A stretch of 64,000 bases of DNA from CAWARU01 sp963805795 (GTDB lineage Bacteria > Pseudomonadota > Gammaproteobacteria > UBA6186 > Azoamicaceae). The translations under genes and the position numbers were made by a program. Every line of letters begins with the position of its first letter. Positions within the stretch are counted from its first letter, which is position 1. Below are positions 27,101-34,689 of the stretch, piece by piece. The notes beneath the pieces are model-generated. The model did no database searches, was not told the DNA's origin, and worked only from the letters and a program-made list of their open reading frames with translations. The stretch lies in contig CAWDVG010000002.1 of the NCBI GenBank assembly GCA_963805795.1, positions 124,001 through 188,000 on the forward strand, written 5' to 3'.

Positions 27101-27841
27101 CTACGCTAAAGCGGCAGCATTGACACCCAAGAATAGGGACAACACCCCATTTTGGCGCGTCACATTAAATAGTTCTTGGAAAGAATTAACATTAAATTTC
27201 TTGCGAATATTATCCCGGAAAACTTGCACGGTTTTAACTGAGAGTCCGCCCAATTGTCTGGCTGTTGCTTTAATGGAATAGCCTCGTAACCAGAAATTTA
27301 AACACTGGGTTTCCCGTCTTGTTAAACGCACCCCAGTAATTTTGGTAATGGTGAATAATACATCCGTGGTTTCTTTTTCATAATTTTCATGATCTAACAG
27401 AACGCCATGGGTAGGAAAAGGGTCCACATTGTTTTGTTCTACATGGGCATGCAAGATCTGCGGAATATTAGAAAAACTATGATATTGTGTGATCAATTTT
27501 TGTTCTAAATCCAATTCTCCATACACCAAACCATGAAAGTGCATTTTTTTATTGGTGGGTTTGATATTTAAAATGCTACCTTGATGTTCGGCCACGGCCA
27601 ACCATTTATAGGTAACTTTACTTCCTTGTTGGATCACTTCCTCCACTCTGACTGAAAAAATAGGGAAAGCTTTAAAGGTTTCTACCACGCTTTCTCGCAT
27701 GGCTTTAGGACCTTTTCCTGTCAAAAAAGTTGTATGAATATCGGCATAAGGAGCAATGTATTTTTCGATACTATCTAATTTCTGCTCATTCCACAGAGGT
27801 AAAACAAAATATTGAGTTAATTCATCGATAAAATGTCCCAT
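27101..27841 (-). CDS. LuxR-type transcriptional regulator with SnoaL/NTF2-like N-terminal domain
   Basis: The ATG at 27841 has GGGAGG 7 bases upstream and is chosen over the one at 27862. The first ~130 residues read as a SnoaL/NTF2-like cone: DIHTTFLTGKGPKAMRESV, then VTYKWLAVAEHQG and FHGLVYGELD. That fold often binds small hydrophobic ligands. The C-terminus is a LuxR helix-turn-helix (LTRRETQCLNFWLRGYSIKA, then SVKTVQVFRDNIRKKF). It lies 30 bases downstream of the lipase-like gene on the same strand, so the two are probably one operon. No receiver or acyl-homoserine-lactone domain is present. Confidence 0.8.
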   Translation of the reverse strand: MGHFIDELTQYFVLPLWNEQKLDSIEKYIAPYADIHTTFLTGKGPKAMRESVVETFKAFPIFSVRVEEVIQQGSKVTYKWLAVAEHQGSILNIKPTNKKMHFHGLVYGELDLEQKLITQYHSFSNIPQILHAHVEQNNVDPFPTHGVLLDHENYEKETTDVLFTITKITGVRLTRRETQCLNFWLRGYSIKATARQLGGLSVKTVQVFRDNIRKKFNVNSFQELFNVTRQNGVLSLFLGVNAAALA

Positions 27842-27871
27842 ATTTTGCCTCCCGCTATTCACAGTTATAAA

Positions 27872-29626
27872 TTAAGGACTTGCCAATCTAACTTCCGAAT
27901 TGGAAGCTAGGCTTGCACTCGAGGTGGATAGGCTTGGGGCCGTAACCGGAGCCAGAACCATCGAGCTTGCCTCCGTTGCCGCAGTACTGAACACTAAAGG
28001 CAATCTATTTTGAATAGCGGGTGTCAAGTTGTTTGAACCGTTTTCTGCAGCCATTTTTACTTCTTTAGTACCCCATCCAAAGGCTGCTTTAAGGGTAGGA
28101 AACCCATTACCCAGCTCTTCAACAAAAGATTGCAGTCCATTTAAGGTTCCAGATTTCTTAGCTAGCTCTTTTGCAACTTGTTCTTGTCCCGCAGGAGTCG
28201 CATTAGAAAGCATCTCAAAAGTCGCAGCACGTGGTTTATTAAATAATTTAGAACGATGCGCTGAATCTGTATCTTTTATGCCTGCTAAAGCACTACCAAC
28301 CAGGCCGATAGTAGCTAAAGTCCCCGATACTCCAGCTGTTACACCATTGAATGCTACGCCACCTGCAAGGGTAACCGCAGCACTTAAACCACCCAGTTTA
28401 TTATGATGTTCAGAACCGATGTGGGCTTTAAGCAGATCTACTTTACATTCTTTACTAGTCACATTATTTAAAACATGTGCCTGACCCGTCGCTTGCACAC
28501 CATCTCCACCCACACGGAGATTATAAGATTCTGGAATCTCAAAATCGGTTTGGTTTTGCTCACGCTTCTCAGATAATTTTTTAACCAAATCATTGGAAAG
28601 TTTAGCGGTTTCTAAAGGAACTCCCGCAGAATTTGCCGTGTTTAGATGCAATTTTTTAATTAACCCCAACTGATCTACAGCGTCTTTAGGAATAACAGAT
28701 CCGCTTGTTGCAATACCATTTTGCTCTGCAATGACTTGCAAAACTTTTGTGCTAAAGTTCTGGGCATCTGCCCCACCCAAGCTATGGCCATATACCCCTA
28801 AACTCAATCCTTTTTGGCTACTTTGGCTAAGCGTATGTTTCTCGCTAAATGCTTTAATATGTTGATTCACCTGAGAAAGGAGTGAAAGACTATTAACTTC
28901 AAAACTGACAGAGCCAGCGCCTCTGGGTTCTAAATTTCTCTTAAGACATTGGGTATCCGAAGGTTCCGTGCCTCTAAACAAAACTTTGATATCGTAACGC
29001 CCTTCTGTATTGGGCTTAGTGGGTAATAATACAAAACCCACAATCCCTTTGTGATCAGATTCTAAACGATGACATTCATATTCAGCCTCGCTACCATCTT
29101 CTTCTAAGCCTTTTACTTTGCTGCCATTTACTTTGCTGCCATCCACCAAAGTTTTATCGTAAGGAAGGATATGAGAAAAATATTCCTTAGAGGCATACTT
29201 TTTCAAATAGTCTTGCTCTGCCTTTTGTTCCGCTTTTCGGGCATCTTCTAATTCTTCTTTTGCAACCTCCAACACACATAAATCTTCTAGATTTGCATCT
29301 TCAACAATTTGATAATTTTTGATGGTATGCATATTTGATGAATGTGCAGATTGCAGTTGTGTCCAGCCGGCAAAAAGAGCGACATCTTGTTCTGCTTTTT
29401 GTACTTGTTGTATTTGTTGAGCTTGTTGAACTGGAGTTTGTTCTACCCGAATATCAAGGAGCGCTTTAGGTGTAGTTGCAATTTTATTCGACACTCCTTT
29501 ATCTTTATCGGTGCTACTTTGAAACCAAGATGTAGGCAGGAAATTATTCCATAAAGAGGACAATGTGCTTTGCTCAGCAACTGCGACGCCCGTTTGAATT
29601 GGTTTAGGCTGCTTATCGGTGGCCAT
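27872..29626 (-). CDS. Lipase-like alpha/beta hydrolase (effector-like)
   Basis: The ATG at 29626 has GGAG 9 bases upstream and is preferred to the one at 29641; about 584 residues. The centre carries the lipase nucleophile elbow GVYGHSLGGADAQ, preceded by IKVLFRGTEPSDT, the pattern of class 3 lipases. Candidate Asp and His residues follow near RVGGDGVQATGQAHVL but cannot be assigned. A Gly/Ala-rich hydrophobic segment (LAGGVAFNGVTAGVSGTLAT) could insert in a membrane. The N-terminus is polar and has no signal peptide, so Sec export is unlikely. A secreted phospholipase-like effector is plausible, not shown. Confidence 0.75.
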   Translation of the reverse strand: MATDKQPKPIQTGVAVAEQSTLSSLWNNFLPTSWFQSSTDKDKGVSNKIATTPKALLDIRVEQTPVQQAQQIQQVQKAEQDVALFAGWTQLQSAHSSNMHTIKNYQIVEDANLEDLCVLEVAKEELEDARKAEQKAEQDYLKKYASKEYFSHILPYDKTLVDGSKVNGSKVKGLEEDGSEAEYECHRLESDHKGIVGFVLLPTKPNTEGRYDIKVLFRGTEPSDTQCLKRNLEPRGAGSVSFEVNSLSLLSQVNQHIKAFSEKHTLSQSSQKGLSLGVYGHSLGGADAQNFSTKVLQVIAEQNGIATSGSVIPKDAVDQLGLIKKLHLNTANSAGVPLETAKLSNDLVKKLSEKREQNQTDFEIPESYNLRVGGDGVQATGQAHVLNNVTSKECKVDLLKAHIGSEHHNKLGGLSAAVTLAGGVAFNGVTAGVSGTLATIGLVGSALAGIKDTDSAHRSKLFNKPRAATFEMLSNATPAGQEQVAKELAKKSGTLNGLQSFVEELGNGFPTLKAAFGWGTKEVKMAAENGSNNLTPAIQNRLPLVFSTAATEASSMVLAPVTAPSLSTSSASLASNSEVRLASP

Positions 29627-29641
29627 TTTGTCTATCTCCAT

Positions 29642-29947
29642 TTAGTTTTATCAACTATTTTGTATCACCAGTAAGAATATTGCTATTAGGTCTACAGGAT
29701 ATCAAAAATATTAGCTCGGTGCAATACTTACAGTCTAGAAAGGTAATTAACCAAGGGGTCAGACCCCAACATTTATAAGGTTAGGTTTTCGATCTACCAA
29801 TTTAAGAAGGTGTACCAACACGGAAATTGAACCTAAACCTTAGCTATCCCTTACCTATTTAGCGATGGTATCAACGTGGAAGGGTAAGGGATATAGGGAT
29901 CATGTCTTAACTAACCCGAGGTAATGACTCCTTGTAGATACATTCAC
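29642..29947. other. Intergenic region with two stem-loops
   Basis: About 300 bases with no gene. GGGGTCAGACCCC (near 29756) is a short palindrome related to the GCGGTCTGAC repeats near 52.7 and 53.7 kb. An 11-bp perfect inverted repeat, TATCCCTTACC at 29845-29855 with its complement at 29883-29893, lies just downstream of the next minus-strand gene and may help end its transcript. Confidence 0.45.
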
Positions 29948-30619
29948 TTAAGCAGTGATTAATTTCATACTGTAATATCTAACAGAATTTTCAGAGCCCT
30001 CAGATCTCAAAGTCTCAACTATTTGCTTAACATGTTTCTCTGCAATTAAAGAACCTAAAGCTGTTGTAAATTCATCTATTTTCTTAGGTTTATTGATAGC
30101 TGATTGCTTTTCTAATTCTCTATTATAATATTGCACAAGTGGTTTTACATCATTACTAATCGCCTCAAACGTTCCTGCATATAACCGTTCAGACTGATCC
30201 CTTGAATTTTTATAGTCATCGGACATCTTTTCAAATACTGCTTCTAGAAATCCGCTGCTTATTTTGGTAATCCCTATATCTTTATCATTTTTTCCATCAG
30301 CATCTTTTTTCTGAGAGTCCAATACTTTTTTTATTATGTCTCGGAAGGTGAGAATCATTTTATTTTTCTGCTCTATCACTTTCTTTTTGAGTCCCTCTTT
30401 CTCTCGAGCAATAAATTGGACCGCTGGAGATAATGCTCCATATGCAAAACCTGAAGTCACTAATGCTCCAATTATTCCGGCACCTGCTGCAACGGGCGAA
30501 ATCATGCCTGCAATCCCAGCAAAGGCTGCCCCAGCTACTACTGGAATAAGAAAGTTTCTGCTTCCCAAAAAGGAAGATACACTCACTAAGGTTGAAAAGT
30601 CATATTTAAAATATTTCAT
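29948..30619 (-). CDS. Hypothetical membrane-associated protein
   Basis: The family is not recognised. GGAG lies 6 bases before the ATG at 30619, so the upstream TTG at 30631 is not used; about 223 residues. Residues about 20-65 are a Gly/Ala-rich hydrophobic segment (VVAGAAFAGIAGMISPVAAG, then GALVTSGFAYGA), long enough for two membrane passes or a hairpin. The rest is charged and helical. The layout recalls the proteins at 10483 and 16352. Confidence 0.65.
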   Translation of the reverse strand: MKYFKYDFSTLVSVSSFLGSRNFLIPVVAGAAFAGIAGMISPVAAGAGIIGALVTSGFAYGALSPAVQFIAREKEGLKKKVIEQKNKMILTFRDIIKKVLDSQKKDADGKNDKDIGITKISSGFLEAVFEKMSDDYKNSRDQSERLYAGTFEAISNDVKPLVQYYNRELEKQSAINKPKKIDEFTTALGSLIAEKHVKQIVETLRSEGSENSVRYYSMKLITA

Positions 30620-30780
30620 AATAAGCTCCAATTAATATTCGAATAAATTTTACTGACAAATATATATAATATATATGTTAAGAATCAATACTGCTAGTAG
30701 GTAGCAGGCTATAGTTATATCAAAAACTTTCTCCTAAAACAACCGTATTTTTAAGACATAGTATTTTTAATTATAACTAA

Positions 30781-31185
30781 CTAAGATTTTGTCCAATCTT
30801 CAATTTTCAATTTCGGTACCCTCAAAAATTCTTTAACATTATTTGTAACTAAAGTAACTTCGAGGCTTTGAGCATGGCTGGCAATCATCAGATCCAAAGG
30901 GCCAATCCTATTACCCTTTTTTTCTAAATGCGTTCTTAATACACCATAACAATGCGCCGCTGCATCGTCAAAAGGCGCTACTTCTAGTGGTATTATAAAC
31001 TCTTCGAGCGCCGCTCGATTTTGTTCTTGATGAAGACTTTTCTCTACACCATAGGATAATTCAGCAAGCGTAACGGAAGAAATTAATACATCGCCTGGAA
31101 GAATTGTTTTGAATTTATTAAGAACATGTCGTGGTTTTTTATTAATGATATAAATATAAATATTCGTATCTAACATATATTTCAT
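30781..31185 (-). CDS. vapC: Type II toxin VapC (PIN-domain ribonuclease)
   Basis: This PIN-domain RNase of 134 residues typically cuts tRNA or rRNA loops. The first acidic residue is in YMLDTNIYIYI, Glu of SSVTLAELSYGVEKS is next, and the later Asp residues are in IGPLDLMIASHA and VTNNVKEF. The ATG overlaps the vapB stop by four bases (ATGA), so translation is coupled. Complete, with all usual acidic residues. Confidence 0.92.
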   Translation of the reverse strand: MKYMLDTNIYIYIINKKPRHVLNKFKTILPGDVLISSVTLAELSYGVEKSLHQEQNRAALEEFIIPLEVAPFDDAAAHCYGVLRTHLEKKGNRIGPLDLMIASHAQSLEVTLVTNNVKEFLRVPKLKIEDWTKS

Positions 31186-31412
31186 TCAAAAAAATCCCTT
31201 TCTTGATACTCAGGTTGGTTACGATCTTTCATGAAATCAGGCGAAAATTTATCTAGACTTCTAAACAAGGGTTCCCATGGATTATCCATAGGAATAAGAA
31301 CTGTCGCATTATCTATTTTTTTTATATAGACCTCTATACCGACCATACGAAACTCATGTGGTAAACGGACTGCCTGACTACGACCATTTTGAAATAACTT
31401 AGCTTTTTTCAT
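31182..31412 (-). CDS. vapB: Antitoxin VapB (AbrB/SpoVT fold)
   Basis: The 76-residue antitoxin has an N-terminal swapped-hairpin DNA-binding domain (KAKLFQNGRSQAVRLPHEFR) and an acidic C-terminal tail that would wrap VapC. GAGGA lies 9 bases upstream of the ATG. It is expected to repress its own promoter through the palindrome at 31434-31455. Confidence 0.93.
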   Translation of the reverse strand: MKKAKLFQNGRSQAVRLPHEFRMVGIEVYIKKIDNATVLIPMDNPWEPLFRSLDKFSPDFMKDRNQPEYQERDFFE

Positions 31413-31433
31413 TTTTGCGCGTCCTCAGAATGG

Positions 31434-31475
31434 ATATATACCATAAAGTATATATCATCTAAAGATACTATGCAA
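31434..31475 (-). promoter_or_regulatory. vapBC promoter and operator
   Basis: On the minus strand, TTGCAT (31470-31475), a 17-base spacer and TATACT (31447-31452) form a strong sigma-70 promoter. The perfect inverted repeat ATATATAC-N6-GTATATAT (31434-31455) overlaps the -10 box, a standard place for VapB autorepression. Confidence 0.75.
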
Positions 31476-31647
31476 GACCGATTTTTATGCGAATGCCTTT
31501 TTTTAATGCATGTATTTAACAACTAGCAGTTTTAATTAATTGATATTACACACATGTATTTAAGTGAAGAGCAACTGCATCTCTTTTAGAACTTAACATA
31601 ATGTTCATGGTCAAAATTATAAAATAACTTTCTTCACGGGGTTTGAT

Positions 31648-32715
31648 GTGTCTACTCAACCGGGAAAAATAAAGCCTAAAAGCCTAAAGCAAAAAAGACT
31701 TGACATTCAAGCTACCTTGAATGAGGGGCCCGATGATGGCGAAAAAAAGAAACTATTTGAGGAAGCCAATTCTATTTTGGCTGCTATGAATGCAAGAAAA
31801 CAAGAATTACAAGGGAAGATACTGGCAATAGAGGAACGAATAAAAAACAGCGATACTGTAATTGCAAACATGAATAAGAATATTGACAAAAAATCTTCGC
31901 AGATTACCGAAAACAAACATGAAATTTCTAGAATTCTGGGAAAATATGAATCCGAAATCGCTTTGTTGACTGGAAAGACTGGCGGCCAGGTCACACCAGG
32001 GAGGCCTGAAACCATAGCGGAAAAGACAAATTGTGAGAGAGAGAAAGCAAGATATATTGCGTTACAAGACGCAAATGCTACTCTCACAAAAAATACTGAC
32101 CATTCTGGTGAAAAAATAACAAAAAAACAAAGAACAATAGAAGAGCTTAAAAAAGCAAAAGAAAAGATAAATGGCAATATTTTTAGTCTTGAAAATGAAT
32201 CTGAGAAATTCAAAAATGCTTTAAACAAACCGGCCATCGAACAACTATATAAACAAGAAACATCACTCTTTCAAAAATTCATTGATTTTTTTAAAGCCCC
32301 AAGCACAGAAGACATGAAAAAATATCTAACACAAAAGGATGTAAAGCTGCCAGATTCAGACTTTACAATAACGGAGAAATCCATACTGAATGCAAATGCA
32401 AATAAACAAGGCGATCCTTTTACTGATCTAAAGCCCAGAGATGACACAAAAAAAACGGCAAATGTAGACATCACTTTTGCAGTAGCTAAAAGTAATTATA
32501 ACAATAATGCGATATCATATAATGCCAATGATGCCGGAAAAATATCCCCTCAGGCAGTTCCGACTACATTTTCAGCAGCATCTACCTCACAAAAACAGAC
32601 GAAGCTAAGTGACATTGCCAAACCAAACCCCAATCAACCCCCAACACCCAAGGTTCAAGAGGAACCCGTAAAACACAGACCCAATGCTCCTGGTCGGCGT
32701 ACGGATGCCCCATAG
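31648..32715 (+). CDS. Hypothetical coiled-coil protein (effector-like)
   Basis: The family is not recognised; 355 residues. The start is a GTG with GGGG 6 bases upstream; an ATG two bases earlier is out of frame. Residues 1-200 are highly charged and predicted coiled coil. The C-terminal ~130 residues are polar and Pro/Thr/Asn-rich (PNPNQPPTPKVQEEP), likely disordered. No membrane segment or signal peptide. Confidence 0.7.
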   Translation: MSTQPGKIKPKSLKQKRLDIQATLNEGPDDGEKKKLFEEANSILAAMNARKQELQGKILAIEERIKNSDTVIANMNKNIDKKSSQITENKHEISRILGKYESEIALLTGKTGGQVTPGRPETIAEKTNCEREKARYIALQDANATLTKNTDHSGEKITKKQRTIEELKKAKEKINGNIFSLENESEKFKNALNKPAIEQLYKQETSLFQKFIDFFKAPSTEDMKKYLTQKDVKLPDSDFTITEKSILNANANKQGDPFTDLKPRDDTKKTANVDITFAVAKSNYNNNAISYNANDAGKISPQAVPTTFSAASTSQKQTKLSDIAKPNPNQPPTPKVQEEPVKHRPNAPGRRTDAP

Positions 32716-32740
32716 CTGCTACATAAATGATCCTAAATAT

Positions 32741-33919
32741 TCAAGCGCGATCAATCGTAAAACTTAAAACTTCATCAATACTTTGGTAAGATCCCTTTAA
32801 CATTAACAATCGATCGATACCCAATGCTACTCCAGCACAACTGGGAAATCCTGCTTTTAAAGCTTCCACTAAACGTAAATCGGGTTCCATGCTGGAATAA
32901 TGTCTGGCTAATCGTTTTTCATTATCTTCCTGGAAACGTTGTAATTGTAATTCCCCATCGGATAATTCATGATAGCCATTTGCAAGCTCAACGCCCTCAA
33001 TATAGACTTCAAAACGTTCTGCTACGGAAGGCCCATTTTCTGTTGCGGGTCTCACTTTTGCTAAAGCCGCTTGGGTGGCCGGGTAATCGTAAATTATGAC
33101 AGGAATAAGGGCCGATTTTTGAAGAACTTTTTCCTTTGTTGCCTTTTCAGGTTCTCCCACTCCCCTTTTGTAATGCTTTATTTTTAACTCGGGCATCTTT
33201 AATTGCGGTTCGATACAATGCGTCATCAATAAATCTAACCAATCATCTTTGGATAATACTATTGCTTCGTTTTTTGCAATATGTATTCCCTGTTCTAAAG
33301 CCAAGGTTTGAAGACTTGTAATCGATGCAGTATGTGGTTCAATATTTAAATATTGCATGAATAATTCTTGATAAGAAAAACGTAAAGCGGGTTCTGCCCC
33401 CAATATTTCTTGTAAAAATTCATCCATTTCATCCATTAACTGATGATGATCAAACCCTAAACGATACCATTCTAATATGCTAAATTCTGGATTATGACGA
33501 TGGCCGCGTTCAGCATTCCGAAAGGCTTTACAGAGTTGATAAATCGAACCCGATCCTGCGGCTAATAATCGTTTCATGGCAAATTCAGGTGAGGTTTGCA
33601 AATAATGGGGTTTGAAGAAATCCCCCCTTTCCAAAGGGGAATTGGGGGGGATTTCTCTTCTTTGAAAAAGTGTGGAAGCTGAAGCATGCGTTGAAGCATC
33701 TGTTGAAACATGCGTTGGGGTATAAAGAAACGAAAAATCACTGGAATAATAGGCAGGAATAGCCTGAATATGTAAATCGGTTGCTGCGTGTTTACATAAC
33801 AAAGGAGTTTCTACTTCTAAAACATCGCGTTCTTTAAAAAAACCGCGAATGTCTTCTAACATGGCTGCTCTGGCACGAAGCGCTTCTCGATTACAACTCG
33901 GTTGCCAGCTATTTAACAC
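32741..33919 (-). CDS. epmA: EF-P-(R)-beta-lysine ligase EpmA
   Basis: EpmA, a class II lysyl-tRNA synthetase paralogue without anticodon domain, attaches beta-lysine to Lys34 of EF-P. Motif 1 (DVLEVETPLL), motif 2 (FRNAERGHRHNPEFSILEWY) and motif 3 (GVALGIDRLLML) are intact. At 392 residues it is about 65 longer than E. coli EpmA. One insertion near residues 68-102 reads THVSTDASTHASAS and then REIPPNSPLERGDFFKPH; the latter is encoded by a palindromic repeat (33616-33656). A second insertion lies near 240-265. The start overlaps the end of efp by 11 bases, so modifier and target are made together. Confidence 0.93.
   Translation of the reverse strand: MLNSWQPSCNREALRARAAMLEDIRGFFKERDVLEVETPLLCKHAATDLHIQAIPAYYSSDFSFLYTPTHVSTDASTHASASTLFQRREIPPNSPLERGDFFKPHYLQTSPEFAMKRLLAAGSGSIYQLCKAFRNAERGHRHNPEFSILEWYRLGFDHHQLMDEMDEFLQEILGAEPALRFSYQELFMQYLNIEPHTASITSLQTLALEQGIHIAKNEAIVLSKDDWLDLLMTHCIEPQLKMPELKIKHYKRGVGEPEKATKEKVLQKSALIPVIIYDYPATQAALAKVRPATENGPSVAERFEVYIEGVELANGYHELSDGELQLQRFQEDNEKRLARHYSSMEPDLRLVEALKAGFPSCAGVALGIDRLLMLKGSYQSIDEVLSFTIDRA
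33616..33656. repeat. Palindromic element inserted in frame in epmA
   Basis: The perfect 12-bp arms AGAAATCCCCCC and GGGGGGATTTCT enclose a smaller inverted repeat (CCCTTT / AAAGGG). It encodes IPPNSPLERGDF, a sequence that recurs within unrelated bacterial proteins as a coding palindromic repeat. Confidence 0.75.
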
Positions 33920-34475
33920 GCGAGACGTATTCTGCGGTACGGGTATCTACTTTAATGGATTCTCCCGTCTGTACAAATAATGGCACTCGAACCACGGCTC
34001 CCGTTTCCAGAGTTGCTGGTTTGCCACCACCGCCAGAGGTATCGCCTCGAACACCTGGATCGGTTTCTGTAATGGTTAAAATAACAAAAATGGGGGGTGT
34101 CACACTCAACGGTACGTCGTTCCATAACATCACCACACAATTGTCTTGTTCTTTTAGCCATTTTGCTGCATCGGCAACCATTTCTTTGGTTAATTCATAT
34201 TGTTCATAGGTTTCTGTCACCATAAAATGCCAACGCGCACCATCGTTATATAAATATTGCATATCTCTTTCCGTGATATCTGCTGCTTCGATGCTTTCGC
34301 CAGATTTCATGGTACGTTCAATAATACGACCCGATTTTAAATTGCGAAATTTGACCCGATTAAAGGCCTGACCCTTACCCGGTTTTACAAATTCATTTTC
34401 GATGATGATGCAAGGATCCCCTTCCAAGAGAACCTTGAGGCCGGCTCTAAACTCATTGGTGTTGTACATTGCCAC
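33909..34475 (-). CDS. efp: Elongation factor P
   Basis: EF-P relieves ribosome stalling at polyproline stretches. Of 188 residues, the modified loop PGKGQA places Lys34 exactly as in E. coli, matching the presence of epmA. The start is a GTG (GTGGCAATG); the sequence MAMYNTNEF aligns with the E. coli N-terminus, which favours it over the ATG two codons on. This window also encodes proteins with polyproline runs of up to eleven residues, which would be clients of this factor. No epmB was seen. Confidence 0.96.
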   Translation of the reverse strand: MAMYNTNEFRAGLKVLLEGDPCIIIENEFVKPGKGQAFNRVKFRNLKSGRIIERTMKSGESIEAADITERDMQYLYNDGARWHFMVTETYEQYELTKEMVADAAKWLKEQDNCVVMLWNDVPLSVTPPIFVILTITETDPGVRGDTSGGGGKPATLETGAVVRVPLFVQTGESIKVDTRTAEYVSRVK

Positions 34476-34689
34476 AGTTTTTATTCCAACATTTTATGAA
34501 AAGATTAAGAAGAAGTGATTATGCCCGAATAGGATTTATCTTTGCAAGCTATTGAAAATTAAATCGATTAACTAAATTAGGGTATTTATCCTATTCATCT
34601 TGACTTCTAACCAGAATTTCGATATAAAAGTGAGATCGAAAATAAAATTATCTCAATTAACTGAATATGATATATCTGGGGATGTATGT

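Noticed and set aside
31707..32237. 176-codon minus-strand hydrophobic frame
   Set aside because: Antisense of the Lys/Glu-rich coiled-coil gene at 31648; hydrophobic runs are the expected mirror of Lys/Glu codons.
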